Shown: positions 35,643 through 44,320, counted from the stretch's first letter. The stretch: 64,000 nucleotides of DNA from Armatimonadota bacterium (GCA_003577165.1 QEUM01000013.1:1-64000); one strand, 5' to 3'. Program-made: numbers and translations. Notes: a model not told the origin generated them from the sequence alone.

Positions 35643-35729
35643 GCCCTCGTGGTGAAATTGGTAAACACGCTAGATTCAGGTTCTAGTGCCCGCAAGGGCT
35701 TGCTGGTTCGAGTCCAGTCGAGGGCACCA
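35643..35729 (+). tRNA. tRNA-Leu (CAG)
   Basis: The 87-base gene includes an encoded CCA. Acceptor GCCCTCG / CGAGGGC with discriminator A, anticodon arm CTAGA-TTCAGGT-TCTAG with anticodon CAG, a long variable arm (TGCCCGCAAGGGCT) as in class II tRNAs, and T arm CTGG-TTCGAGT-CCAG. Confidence 0.95.
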
Positions 35730-35734
35730 ATCCC

Positions 35735-36523
35735 CTAACTCGCGTCCTCTTCCCTGTCGGCTTCGAGGAGAGTCTCGACCAGATCAGGGATCGCCTCGTG
35801 GTCTGTCCAGTCGAGGCGCACGGGCGTCACCGACACGAATCCCTCATTGACAGCGTGAACGTCGGTGCCGGGCTGGGTGCTGTCCACGATTACGACTCCG
35901 CCCTGCCAGTAGTAGGGCTTCCCCCACGGGTCCTCCCGCCTCTCGACGCGGTCGGCGTAGACGCGCATCCCCATGCGGGTGATTCGGGTCCCACGCACCT
36001 CGACGGGAGCAATGCTCGGAACATTGACGTTCAGCATGCAGTGCTTCGGGAGCGTCGCTGAGACGAGCTTCGGCAGCCACTCCTGCATCCAGGCCACGGC
36101 AGTCTCGTAGTGCGGCGGAGCGTCCTCGACGTACTTCGCCACGGAGACCGCGATCGACCGGATGCCGTTCACGGCCCCCTCGAGGGCGCCTCCGACGGTG
36201 CCCGAGTAGGTCACGTCCCAGCCCAGGTTCGGGCCGTTGTTGATGCCGCTCAAGACCAAGTCGCAGCCATCCGGGAAGTACTCGGTCAGCGCGAGATTCA
36301 CGCAGTCCACGGGGAGACCGTTGACTTCGTACCCCCTCATTCCGTTCATTAGCCGCACCTCGCGAGCCCGGAGAGGCTCCCGGAGGGTCATCGAGTGGCC
36401 GCAGGCCGACCTCTCGCGGTCGGGGGCGCAGACCACGACTTCGCCGAACTGCGACGCCACCTCGGCCATGGTTTCGAGGCCGGCCGAGAAGACGCCGTCG
36501 TCATTCGTGACGAGGATGCGCAT
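35735..36523 (-). CDS. surE: 5'/3'-nucleotidase SurE
   Basis: The metal-dependent phosphatase acts on nucleoside monophosphates. It is 262 residues from ATG 36523, where the canonical MRILVTNDDGVFSAGLE begins; upstream codons are not part of the family. Also present: VVCAPDRERSACGHSMTL, CDLVLSGINNGPNLGWDVTYSGTVGGA (metal and active-site loop), and a C-terminal TPVRLDWTDH. Single gene, ending 6 bases after the tRNA-Leu on the opposite strand. Confidence 0.97.
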   Translation of the reverse strand: MRILVTNDDGVFSAGLETMAEVASQFGEVVVCAPDRERSACGHSMTLREPLRAREVRLMNGMRGYEVNGLPVDCVNLALTEYFPDGCDLVLSGINNGPNLGWDVTYSGTVGGALEGAVNGIRSIAVSVAKYVEDAPPHYETAVAWMQEWLPKLVSATLPKHCMLNVNVPSIAPVEVRGTRITRMGMRVYADRVERREDPWGKPYYWQGGVVIVDSTQPGTDVHAVNEGFVSVTPVRLDWTDHEAIPDLVETLLEADREEDAS

Positions 36524-36618
36524 GAGGTCGGAGAAGTCTACCGCCCCCTCAAAACCTCGACCCGACCCTGAGGATCGGCTTTCGCCCGCCCACATGGAAT
36601 AAGTAGAGACGAGGGCCC

Positions 36619-37245
36619 ATGTCAGAAGAACCAGAAGTCCAGGAAACTGAAGAAGCGCCAGAGCCGGCGAAGGGCAAGAAGTCGCCGAAACTGATTGTCA
36701 TCATTCTCCTCGCCATTGTGCTGGGGGGAGGCGGCTTCTTCGGTATGAAGATCATGGGCGCCAAGAAGGCCAAGCCTTCGGCGCCCAAGGTGGGGGCGGT
36801 AGTCCAACTCGAGGAGTTCCTCGTCAACCTGTCCGACCAGAAGACCTTCCTCAAGTGCCAGATCGCGCTCGGCTTCCAGGAAGGATTCGAGTTCCACGGG
36901 GGCGCGGGAGGTCACGCCGAGGGAGACACCCCGCCCGAACTGATCCGGCTTCGAGACGCGATCATCTCCGTTCTGACCTCCAAGAAGCCCAAAGACGTGG
37001 CAACGCCTGCTGGGAAGGACAAACTCAAGGCCGAACTGATCGCAGCGATCAACAAGGTGCTCGGCGAGCACTCCGAAGAAGAGCACGCCTCCGAGGCGGA
37101 ATCAGACTCTCCCGAACCTAAGGAGACCGGCAAACATGCCGATAAGACGACTGATAGCCCTGACCAGAAGTCGGGCGAAAAGGCAGAGCCGAAAGGCCCG
37201 GTCCTCGAGGTGTACTTCACGTCGTTCGTGACGCAGGAATACTGA
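36619..37245 (+). CDS. fliL: Flagellar basal body-associated protein FliL
   Basis: The 208-residue protein is FliL-like: an acidic N-terminus, a single helix (LIVIILLAIVLGGGGFFGMK), a domain with VVQLEEFLVNLSDQKTFLKCQIALGF, RDAIISVLTSKKP and INKVL, and the terminal VLEVYFTSFVTQ(EY). FliL supports the motor in the inner membrane around the stators. Odd: about 60 disordered, acidic residues (EHSEEEHASEAESDSPEP) are inserted before the last strand. First gene of the flagellar operon; 37 bases before fliM. Confidence 0.85.
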   Translation: MSEEPEVQETEEAPEPAKGKKSPKLIVIILLAIVLGGGGFFGMKIMGAKKAKPSAPKVGAVVQLEEFLVNLSDQKTFLKCQIALGFQEGFEFHGGAGGHAEGDTPPELIRLRDAIISVLTSKKPKDVATPAGKDKLKAELIAAINKVLGEHSEEEHASEAESDSPEPKETGKHADKTTDSPDQKSGEKAEPKGPVLEVYFTSFVTQEY

Positions 37246-37282
37246 TTCGAGAACGGCCCGGCTCTCCATCGGGAAAGAGCCA

Positions 37283-38296
37283 GTGGCCGACATTCTATCG
37301 CCCGAAGAAATCGAAGCTCTGTTGACCTCGCTGTCAGGTGAGGAGAACGAGGGCGAATCCGCGGCGCCCGACGGGGGCGCCAAATCCGCCGACGCCATCA
37401 GCGCACAAAAGGAGCGCTCCAGGCACGGATACGAAGTCTACGACTTCCGCAGGCCAGACAAGTTCTCCAAAGAGCAACTGCGCACGCTCCAAATGCTGCA
37501 CGAGACGTTCGCGCGTCTCGTTTCCAGTTCCCTCGCGGCCATGCTGCGAACGCCAGTTCACATCGAACTGATCTCAGTAGAGCAGGTGCCCTACGAAGAG
37601 TATCTGCGCAGCATCAACCAGTCCATCTTCTCCGTGCTGTCTCTCGCGCCGCTCAGCGGCCAGGCCGTCATGGAGATGGAGTTCGGTTTGGTCTACAGCA
37701 TGATTGATCGCATGCTCGGAGGAACCGGCAAGCCGATCCCACGAACCACAGTCACCGACATCGAACGACCGCTCGTGTCCGCAATCGTCGAGACTGCGCT
37801 CAAAGGACTGAAGCGCGCTTGGGAAGGCATCGTCATCGTGCATCCGCGGGTCGAAGGACTGGAGACCAGTTCCCAGTTCGTTCAGATCGCCCCCCCGACG
37901 GACATCGTCGTCACCCTTCTCTTCGAGATCAAGATGGGCGATCAGCGAGGAGCCGCGAGCCTCTGCATCCCGTACCTCGTGCTCAAGCCCATCACGACGA
38001 AGTTGACGGCGCAAAAGTGGGCTGGCGCTGCCGGACGCAAGAAGAATCCACTCAACCGGATGCTCCTAACAAATCACGTCTCGCGAGCGAAGGTCGACTG
38101 CAAGATCGAACTGGGAACAGGAACCGTGAGCGTTCGCGAGTTCGTCCAACTCAAACCTGGCGACATCGTGCGCATCGAACGAAAGCAATTGGACGACATG
38201 CTGCTGCATGTCGAGGACAACCCGAAGTTCTTCGGAAAGCCGGCGAAGGTCGGCAACAAATTGGCGTTCCAAATCACTGGACCCTATGAGCCCTAA
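37283..38296 (+). CDS. fliM: Flagellar motor switch protein FliM
   Basis: The 337-residue C-ring protein binds CheY-P and controls rotation direction. The N-terminal CheY-binding motif is ILSPEEIEALLTSLSG, then the linker, then YDFRRPDKFSKEQLRTLQMLHETFARL (FliM hallmark). The middle CheC-like domain has GLVYSMIDRMLGG, and the C-terminal SpoA domain has LGTGTVSVREFVQLKPGDIV. GTG start. It is followed after 14 bases by the FliY/FliN gene. Confidence 0.97.
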   Translation: MADILSPEEIEALLTSLSGEENEGESAAPDGGAKSADAISAQKERSRHGYEVYDFRRPDKFSKEQLRTLQMLHETFARLVSSSLAAMLRTPVHIELISVEQVPYEEYLRSINQSIFSVLSLAPLSGQAVMEMEFGLVYSMIDRMLGGTGKPIPRTTVTDIERPLVSAIVETALKGLKRAWEGIVIVHPRVEGLETSSQFVQIAPPTDIVVTLLFEIKMGDQRGAASLCIPYLVLKPITTKLTAQKWAGAAGRKKNPLNRMLLTNHVSRAKVDCKIELGTGTVSVREFVQLKPGDIVRIERKQLDDMLLHVEDNPKFFGKPAKVGNKLAFQITGPYEP

Positions 38297-38310
38297 CAGG
38301 AAAGCGACGT

Positions 38311-39195
38311 ATGACAACGATTAACCCCGAACTCATCGCAGTCTTTGGCGAGAAGCAGCCCGAAATCTGGGGAGCGGCGACGACCGCTGCCGCAGAGGTG
38401 TTCGGCGCGGACCTCACAATGGCAAGCCCGCTCGTCGTAGCTGCAAGCAGCGAGGACGTGCAATCCGAGATGACGACGCCGATGCTGGTCGTGCAGTTCG
38501 GATTCGAGGACTTCCAGGGACACACGCAAGTTCTTCTCGTCCCCGCCGAGACCGCGAAGAAACTCATTTCGCGCGCTACAGGATCCAACATCGAAGAAGT
38601 GACGGACGAGGTCGCAAACGACGCAAGCGACAAGTTCGCCGCCGTCATCAAGGGGCTGTGCGACGGAATGAGTTCCGTTGCAGGCGAGCAGTTGGTCGCC
38701 GCTTCGCCGTCCGTCTCGTACCAACTCCTCTCCCTTCCGCCGAACATGGAGGCGGAAACTCTGCTTCGAACACAGATCAGCCTCACCGGCGACGATTTGA
38801 ACGGCAGCGCAACCTGGCTCGTAGATCAGTCCACCGCTCGGATGATCCTCGGTCCTTCGGTTCCTGCGGAAGTCGCGTCTTCTGAGGAATACGAGGAGAC
38901 CTCAGACACCCCGAAGACCGCGCTCGAGCGAGAACTCGAAGTCCTGTTCGACGTGCCGCTGCACCTCAGCGTCGAACTCGGCCGCGTGAAGATGCTCGTG
39001 CAGGACGTGCTCGAACTGACCGCCGGAAGCGTGATCGAATTGGAGAAGGCCGCAGGCGAGCCGGTGGACGTTCTCGTCAACGGATGCCTTGTCGCGAGAG
39101 GCGAGGTCGTGGTCATCGAGGACAACTTCGGCGTTCGACTGACCGAGATCGTCAGCCCGCAAGAGCGCGTTCAGAGACTCGGAGAGGCCGCCTAA
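38311..39195 (+). CDS. fliY: Flagellar motor switch phosphatase/FliN-type protein FliY
   Basis: The 294-residue protein has two parts: a CheC/CheX-like N-terminal half (MLVVQFGFEDFQGHTQVLLV, VANDASDKFAAVIKGLCDGM) and a C-terminal SpoA/FliN domain (LFDVPLHLSVELGRVKMLVQ, LTAGSVIELEKAAGEPVDVL, ARGEVVVIEDNFGVRLTEI). This FliY arrangement combines a FliN rotor part with a CheY-P phosphatase-like domain. Whether the phosphatase residues (E-x2-N) are functional was not established. It forms the C-ring with FliM. Confidence 0.9.
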   Translation: MTTINPELIAVFGEKQPEIWGAATTAAAEVFGADLTMASPLVVAASSEDVQSEMTTPMLVVQFGFEDFQGHTQVLLVPAETAKKLISRATGSNIEEVTDEVANDASDKFAAVIKGLCDGMSSVAGEQLVAASPSVSYQLLSLPPNMEAETLLRTQISLTGDDLNGSATWLVDQSTARMILGPSVPAEVASSEEYEETSDTPKTALERELEVLFDVPLHLSVELGRVKMLVQDVLELTAGSVIELEKAAGEPVDVLVNGCLVARGEVVVIEDNFGVRLTEIVSPQERVQRLGEAA

Positions 39196-39197
39196 CC

Positions 39198-39638
39198 TTG
39201 CAATTGCCTTTGGCGCAAGCGATCGAAGGGCTCAAGGACGACCCGATTCGTCCGGTGTCCGACGGTGTCTCGCCCCTCTTCGGGATCGGGCCGCTCATCC
39301 AGATGCTGCTCGCCCTCGCGGTCGTCGTTGCGCTTATTCGCTGGCTCGTGCCGAAGTACCTTGCAAAGGTCGGCAAGCGCGGGGGCGCCGCGTCGTTAAG
39401 TCCCGAATTTCAAGTCCTTGACTCGACGCTGCTCGGCGCGGCGACGCTGCACCTCGTCAAAGTGCGCGGACGAACGCTGCTAATCTCGACCACGACGTCG
39501 GACGCGAGTCTCATCGCCGACCTGACCGATGAGCCCGAAGCGCTTCCCTACATCCCCTCTCCCAAATCTCACGAAGGCGAGGAGCCCTTCGCCGAAGTGT
39601 TCGGCCGGCTCGAGCGGCTCCAAGGTGGAAAGCCGTGA
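39198..39638 (+). CDS. fliO: Flagellar biosynthetic protein FliO
   Basis: The 146-residue protein starts at TTG with GGAGAGG about 10 bases upstream. It has one membrane helix (IQMLLALAVVVALIRWLVP) followed by a short cytoplasmic domain (FQVLDSTLLGAATLHLVKVRGRTLLI). FliO is a membrane assembly factor for FliP and lies next to it in most flagellar operons. The GTG start of fliP overlaps its end. Confidence 0.85.
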   Translation: MQLPLAQAIEGLKDDPIRPVSDGVSPLFGIGPLIQMLLALAVVVALIRWLVPKYLAKVGKRGGAASLSPEFQVLDSTLLGAATLHLVKVRGRTLLISTTTSDASLIADLTDEPEALPYIPSPKSHEGEEPFAEVFGRLERLQGGKP

Positions 39639-40402
39639 GAGCCGCCTGCAGACTGACGGCGCTCCTATTCGTCGCTGCGCTCGCCGCAACGGCGTTGGCG
39701 CAGACGGGTGGCGCGGGCGGCCAGTCCGTGCCCATCCCCTCCATCAAGTTGGGCGTGGAGCCGGGTTCGCAGGGGGGGGAAGTCGCAACGAGCCTCCAAA
39801 TCCTCGCCCTGTTGACGGTGCTCAGCCTCGCGCCGGCGATCCTCGTGCTCACGACGGCCTTCACCCGCATCGTCATCGTATTCAGCTTTCTCAGAACCGC
39901 CCTCGGAACGCCGGGCATTCCCCCCAACCAGATTCTCATCGGCCTCAGCCTCTTCCTCACGTTCTTCGTGATGGCGCCGACTTTCGAAAAGGTGCACTCC
40001 CAAGCGCTCGAACCCTACATGAAGAAGGAGATCTCGTTCGACGTCGCCAAGGAGCGGGCGTGGGGCGAGATGCGTTCCTTCATGATTCGACAGACTTACA
40101 AGAAGGATCTCGCGCTCTTTGCGAACATGAGCGGCGCGAAGTTCAAGAACGTCGAAGATGTGGGTTGGCAGCACCTGATTCCCGCCTTCGTGCTCAGCGA
40201 ACTCAAGACCGCATTCATCATTGGGTTCTACATATTCGTTCCCTTCCTCGTGATCGACCTTGTCGTCGCGAGCACGCTGATGAGCATGGGAATGATGATG
40301 CTGCCTCCTGTCGTCGTTTCGCTTCCTGCGAAGGTGCTTGTGTTCCTTCTCGCTGACGGCTGGTCGCTGCTCGTCCAGTCCGTGCTCGGAGGATTTCGAT
40401 GA
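39635..40402 (+). CDS. fliP: Flagellar export gate protein FliP
   Basis: The 255-residue protein has a cleavable signal peptide (LTALLFVAALAATALAQ), then ILALLTVLSLAPAILVLTTAFTRIVIVFSFLRTALG, the signature of FliP, GTPGIPPNQILIGLSLFLTFFVMAP, and VLSELKTAFIIGFYIFVPFLVIDLVV with its conserved pattern. FliP forms the export-gate ring with FliQ and FliR. Start and stop overlap both neighbours (GTGA and ATGA junctions). Confidence 0.97.
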   Translation: MRAACRLTALLFVAALAATALAQTGGAGGQSVPIPSIKLGVEPGSQGGEVATSLQILALLTVLSLAPAILVLTTAFTRIVIVFSFLRTALGTPGIPPNQILIGLSLFLTFFVMAPTFEKVHSQALEPYMKKEISFDVAKERAWGEMRSFMIRQTYKKDLALFANMSGAKFKNVEDVGWQHLIPAFVLSELKTAFIIGFYIFVPFLVIDLVVASTLMSMGMMMLPPVVVSLPAKVLVFLLADGWSLLVQSVLGGFR

Positions 40403-40668
40403 ATCAAGCGGATGTGTTGGACGTCGGCCGACAGGCGATGCAGGTCGCGGTGTCGGTTAGCCTTCCGATCCTCGGCCTGACGCTGATTGCCGGCCTCATC
40501 GTCGCCGTCTTTCAGGCGGTGACGCAGGTGCAGGAGATGACTCTCACCTATGTTCCGAAGATCCTCGCCGTGATCTGCGCCTTCGTGTTCTTCGGATCGT
40601 GGATGATTACGACCGTCGTCGGCTTCATGTCTCAATCGCTCCAAGCCGCCGAGCACGTAACGCGGTGA
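40399..40668 (+). CDS. fliQ: Flagellar export gate protein FliQ
   Basis: The 89-residue protein has two membrane helices (VSLPILGLTLIAGLIVAVFQA and ILAVICAFVFFGSWMITTVVGF) separated by the conserved loop VTQVQEMTLTYVPK. FliQ wraps the FliP-FliR gate. Start overlaps fliP's stop (ATGA) and its stop overlaps the GTG of fliR. Confidence 0.96.
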   Translation: MNQADVLDVGRQAMQVAVSVSLPILGLTLIAGLIVAVFQAVTQVQEMTLTYVPKILAVICAFVFFGSWMITTVVGFMSQSLQAAEHVTR

Positions 40669-41417
40669 AGTTAGACGCTGCGTTTCTCGTCACGTACTCC
40701 GCGGTGTTCGTCCGCATTTCTGCGATGATGCTCACCGCTCCCCTGTTCTCTGGAATGGGAACGCCGGTGCTCGTTCGGGTCTTCATGGGCGCGGCCATCG
40801 CCTGTGCCGTCTCGCCCGTTGTCTACGGCTCGATTCCCGTGCCGGAGGACCTCCTCCAGTTGGGACTCCTCGTGGGTCGCGAGGCCATCACGGGCATGGC
40901 GATCGGATTCTGCATCCAACTCGCCCTCTCGGCTGCGCAGATGGCAGGCAGTTTCCTCGACGTCGCGGTCGGCTTCGGGATGGCGTCCGTGCTTGCGCCC
41001 AACACGTCGCTTCCGTCCACGATCCTGTCGAAGTTCAAGACGCTCCTCGCCATCGCACTCTTCCTTGCGCTGAACGGTCATCACATCATGATGAATGCGC
41101 TCGTCGGCTCTTACTCCTTCACCGGATCTCTGACGGCGGAGTCGGGAATGACGGCGATGCTGTCCGGGCTCGGCGCCATGTCCCTGCTCGCTCTGCAGAT
41201 CGCGCTACCCGTTGCTGCGGTGACATTCGTCGTTGATGCGGCGCTCGGTATCGTGAACAAGGCCGTTCCGCAGATCAACGTGCTCATGGCGGGCATCTCC
41301 GCGAAGCTGCTCGCGGGTCTCGTCGCCTTGGCGCTCTCGCTTCCCGCTCTCGCGTATGGCGTCTCGCAGGGTCTCACGATCGCATCGGACCTGATTGGCA
41401 AAGCCTTAGGATCGTAG
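40665..41417 (+). CDS. fliR: Flagellar export gate protein FliR
   Basis: The 250-residue protein has about 6-7 helices. GTG 40665 overlaps the fliQ stop (GTGA) and is preferred to the longer frame. Motifs: YSAVFVRISAMMLTAPLFSG near the start, GREAITGMAIGFCIQLALSAAQ, and a C-terminal VPQINVLMAGISAKLLAGL, the FliR hallmark. It closes the FliPQR gate. Confidence 0.95.
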   Translation: MKLDAAFLVTYSAVFVRISAMMLTAPLFSGMGTPVLVRVFMGAAIACAVSPVVYGSIPVPEDLLQLGLLVGREAITGMAIGFCIQLALSAAQMAGSFLDVAVGFGMASVLAPNTSLPSTILSKFKTLLAIALFLALNGHHIMMNALVGSYSFTGSLTAESGMTAMLSGLGAMSLLALQIALPVAAVTFVVDAALGIVNKAVPQINVLMAGISAKLLAGLVALALSLPALAYGVSQGLTIASDLIGKALGS

Positions 41418-42479
41418 ATGGCCGAGCACACACAGGAAAGAACAGAACAGGCGACACCGCGCAAGAAACAACAGGCGCGGCGTCGAGGCACCGTAGCAAG
41501 ATCTGCAGACCTCACCTCATCGTCCGTTCTCGTCGCCATCGCGCTCCTCGCCCCCGCGGTCTTCTCGATCATAGGCAGCGGGCTCATCGCCGGCATGCGG
41601 GGGGGACTGACGCTCGACGCCGTCTCCGTGCAATCCGGCGATCTCGCCAACCATCTCTGGCGTTCGTTCCAGCCGACGCTCGTTGGTTTAGTCGCCATCG
41701 CCGGGATCGCGCTGGTTTTAGGCCTCGGAATCAACTTCGCCCAAGTGGGGTTCACGCCGACAGCAGAGCCGCTCAACCCTGATTTTTCGCGCATCAATCC
41801 GGTGGAAGGATTCAAGCGGCTGCTCTCCCGAAGGGCGCTGTTCGATCTCGGCAAGTCGCTCGCCAAGTTCATCGTCATCGCTTACGCCGCGTACTCAGAA
41901 GTCTCCAACAACTGGGACGCAATGCTGAACCTCGGTGCACTTCCCCCCACCCAGGGCATCGCCTGGTGTGGAGCGTTCCTGGGTGCAGTGCTCATGAAGG
42001 CGGCGTTCGCTTGGTTCGTCATCGCCGTCGTAGACTACTGGTTCCAGAAGAAGCAGACCGACCGAATGCTTATGATGTCCCGCGACGAACTAAAGCGGGA
42101 GATGCGCGAGACGGAGACGTCGCCTGAACTCCGCCAGGAGATGCACCGGCGAAGGCAGCGGATGGCGCGCGCCCGCATGATGTCGAACGTCAAGAAGGCC
42201 GACGTCGTCATCACCAACCCGACCGAGTACGCCGTCGCCCTGCTGTACGAGCCGTCCAAGCGGGCTGCTCCCGTCGTGCTCGCGAAGGGTCGCCACCTCG
42301 TCGCAGAGCGCATTCGCCAAGAGGCCAAGAAGCACAGAGTGCCGATCGTGCCCAACCCCCCTCTCGCGCGTTCGCTGTACGAAGAAGTGGACTTAGGCGA
42401 GATGATCCCTGCGAAGCTGTTCCAAGCCGTCGCAGAGGTTCTCGCCTACGTCTTCAAGCAGAAGGGCAAGAAGTTTTAG
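41418..42479 (+). CDS. flhB: Flagellar export switch protein FlhB
   Basis: The 353-residue protein has the N-terminal EHTQERTEQATPRKKQQARR, four membrane helices, FTPTAEPLNPDFSRINPVEG and a cytoplasmic domain. The autocleavage loop reads VVITNPTEYAVALLYEP: the usual Asn-Pro-Thr-His is here Asn-Pro-Thr-Glu. Cleavage between Asn and Pro changes export specificity from rod/hook to filament; its efficiency with Glu is uncertain. ATG directly follows the fliR stop. The flagellar operon ends here: flhA is not downstream. Confidence 0.96.
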   Translation: MAEHTQERTEQATPRKKQQARRRGTVARSADLTSSSVLVAIALLAPAVFSIIGSGLIAGMRGGLTLDAVSVQSGDLANHLWRSFQPTLVGLVAIAGIALVLGLGINFAQVGFTPTAEPLNPDFSRINPVEGFKRLLSRRALFDLGKSLAKFIVIAYAAYSEVSNNWDAMLNLGALPPTQGIAWCGAFLGAVLMKAAFAWFVIAVVDYWFQKKQTDRMLMMSRDELKREMRETETSPELRQEMHRRRQRMARARMMSNVKKADVVITNPTEYAVALLYEPSKRAAPVVLAKGRHLVAERIRQEAKKHRVPIVPNPPLARSLYEEVDLGEMIPAKLFQAVAEVLAYVFKQKGKKF

Positions 42480-42485
42480 TCTTGG

Positions 42486-43277
42486 CTAGTCGCAAGCCCA
42501 ATACCATGTGCCGTCCGTCGGGTGGGGATCGCCGGTTCTGTGCCCTGCCGGGTCGATGAGCGCGTCGTCGAAGTAAGCGCTGCCCGGGATGTGCTTCGCG
42601 TGGCCGTCCGCAAACACCATCATCCCTCCGATCGGATCCCACTTCTGGAAGAAGTTCCACGGTGGTGGGCAATCGTATCCGTATCGAGCGCAGGCATCCT
42701 CGGTCACCTCGTCGTCGAAGAACGCCATCATCTCGTCGCGGATCACGCGCGTGCCGGCCGGGTCCACGATCGCCGAAGTCGTCACAACCTTCGTGTAGTT
42801 ATACAGTTGGTTGTTCCGACTCGACTCGTTCGCGATGACGGAGAACATGCACTTCGTAAAGTGGTAACTGCTTCCGTACGCGTCCCAGTAACTCGTGCTT
42901 CCGGGCACGTCCTGCCATGTGAACGGCCCGCCCGTGTCGAACGGGTTGTAGAACAGTCGGTTCAGTGCGACGGACGTGTCGCCTCTCTGCGCGCTCGCGC
43001 AGTACGGAGCAAGTTGCACTTCCACGCCCTTGTGCCCAACTTGTCCAGCCGGCGGCTGGCTGTTGTAGTCGTAGAAGATCGGAAACGTGTCGTCGTAATC
43101 CGATAGGTACATCATCAGGGCCATCCCGATTTGGCGGCCGTTCGTGAGGTTGGCGCTCCGCTTCGCCGCGTTCTTCGCGTTCACCATGACCGGGAACAGG
43201 ATGGCGGACAGAATCGCGATGATCGCGATGACTACGAGGAGTTCGATCAGCGTGAAGCCGACGTTTCTCCGGTTCAT
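42486..43277 (-). CDS. Prepilin-type N-terminal domain protein (H-x9-DG type)
   Basis: From ATG 43277, with AAGGAGG upstream, the product has 263 residues. The leader ends [19 protein letters not shown], with pilin cleavage before Phe and Glu at +5. The globular domain has [27 protein letters not shown] and the terminal [20 protein letters not shown], as in DUF1559-like secreted proteins. It is convergent with flhB, separated by 6 bases. Immediately upstream on the same strand lie a strong hairpin and a TPP riboswitch, an unexpected control for a pilin-like protein. Confidence 0.88.
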   Translation of the reverse strand: MNRRNVGFTLIELLVVIAIIAILSAILFPVMVNAKNAAKRSANLTNGRQIGMALMMYLSDYDDTFPIFYDYNSQPPAGQVGHKGVEVQLAPYCASAQRGDTSVALNRLFYNPFDTGGPFTWQDVPGSTSYWDAYGSSYHFTKCMFSVIANESSRNNQLYNYTKVVTTSAIVDPAGTRVIRDEMMAFFDDEVTEDACARYGYDCPPPWNFFQKWDPIGGMMVFADGHAKHIPGSAYFDDALIDPAGHRTGDPHPTDGTWYWACD

Positions 43278-43302
43278 TTGTTTGACCTCCTTGAGAGGCC
43301 AA

Positions 43303-43333
43303 ATAGGCCGTTCCACCGAGCGGAACGGCCTAT
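43303..43333 (-). terminator. Hairpin between the TPP riboswitch and the prepilin-type gene
   Basis: A perfect 12-bp stem ATAGGCCGTTCC / GGAACGGCCTAT with a 7-base loop lies between the riboswitch core and the ribosome site of the downstream gene. Only a short T-run follows (TTTGG), so it is either a weak intrinsic terminator or a translation-control hairpin. Confidence 0.6.
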
Positions 43334-43356
43334 CGAATCGTAGGTCTTCCGCTTTC

Positions 43357-43440
43357 CTACGCCGGAATTATCCGGTTCAGGTTCGAAGGGTCTTCCGGCT
43401 GGTCCGGAACTCTCAGCCCGATGGGGCTCCCCTAGCGTAG
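43357..43440 (-). promoter_or_regulatory. TPP (THI-box) riboswitch
   Basis: On the minus strand the conserved parts appear in order: P1 CTACGC closing with GCGTAG, AGGGGAGCC, GGGCTGAGA, then ACCCTTCGAACCTGA and CCGGATAATTCCGGCGTAGG. This is a full thiamin pyrophosphate aptamer. It is oriented toward the prepilin-type gene at 42486-43277, not toward the lipoprotein gene on the other side. TPP aptamers normally control thiamin synthesis or transport; no such gene is visible here. Confidence 0.95.
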
Positions 43441-43506
43441 ACGGCCTTTTGGCCTTCTGACGCTTTAACATACTCCATTCCCGGGGATTCCGCTACAATC
43501 CGTGCC

Positions 43507-44130
43507 ATGAAGTGGATTGCCGCTCCGCTCGTCGCGGCTCTCATCGCAGTCGGCTGCGTGGGCGGTGGATCGGCAGCCGATCCCGAGTCTGCGCTCTCGC
43601 TCGTCGGCCCGGGTGGCGTGGTCGCAATCGGCGATCCCATAGACGAAGCAAAGAAGGCGTTCCCCGCTCCAGAGGGAGTCAAGCCGGACGATGCGCCGCT
43701 CGCTCTTTCCTTCCTGTACTCGACCGGCTGGTCGTGGACCGGGCCGGACGGCGAGTCTTTCGAAGCTGCAACCAAAGACGGCAAGATCGTCATGCTCGCG
43801 CACGGTAAGGAGAACATGATGGATTCTTCCAAGGAACTCGACGCGCAGCATCGGCACGCGGGCAAGGAGACGAGGAAGGCGGAGAATCGCGCGGCGCTCC
43901 TCGCCGTCTGGGATCGCGGCGAATACGCGCGGTTCCTGCTCGTCATCAAAGAATCGCTGCCTCTCATGGGTCAGGGCGGGGGCACGATGATCGGCCGAGT
44001 GGACGATTTGAAACTGCTGAATTTCCGCGCGGACGACCCGGAGTCTTTTGTGAGGGCGCTCGAACTCGTCCTCGAGAAAGCGCCGCGCAGCGACACCAAC
44101 GCGCCGAAGACCACACAGCCCGGAGAGTAG
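43507..44130 (+). CDS. Hypothetical lipoprotein
   Basis: The 207-residue protein starts MKWIAAPLVAALIAVGCVGG, a lipoprotein signal with Cys at about 17. The mature part has VGPGGVVAIGDPIDEAKKAFP, FSFLYSTGWSWTGPDGESFE and a helical C-terminus (PESFVRALELVLEKAPR). No family recognised. It is transcribed away from the riboswitch and followed by a repeat-rich spacer. Confidence 0.75.
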   Translation: MKWIAAPLVAALIAVGCVGGGSAADPESALSLVGPGGVVAIGDPIDEAKKAFPAPEGVKPDDAPLALSFLYSTGWSWTGPDGESFEAATKDGKIVMLAHGKENMMDSSKELDAQHRHAGKETRKAENRAALLAVWDRGEYARFLLVIKESLPLMGQGGGTMIGRVDDLKLLNFRADDPESFVRALELVLEKAPRSDTNAPKTTQPGE

Positions 44131-44261
44131 CGAGGCACTCGCACGGCTGCCGGCATGACGTTTGCAACGCATCCTCTTGGGAGTGGTTGGGTGCGTGCGA
44201 GATCGGCGTGGCAACCGGCCTGCCTTTACGTAAACTGCGCCAAGCAGCCTGTTCTGATCGT

Positions 44262-44320
44262 GGGGTTGCACGGGTGCACGGTGCACGCTCCGCGAGTGGG
44301 AAAGCGTGCAGGTTCGGGGT
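44262..44320. repeat. 59-nt direct repeat, copy 1
   Basis: It is nearly identical to 44389-44447 (one base differs). It contains nested short palindromes: GTGCAC twice, and GCACGCT paired with AGCGTGC. Part of the same GCACGGG-rich family as the REP-like elements further on. Confidence 0.85.

Noticed and set aside
43357-43440. TPP riboswitch controlling the lipoprotein gene at 43507
   Set aside because: The aptamer is on the minus strand and points the other way.
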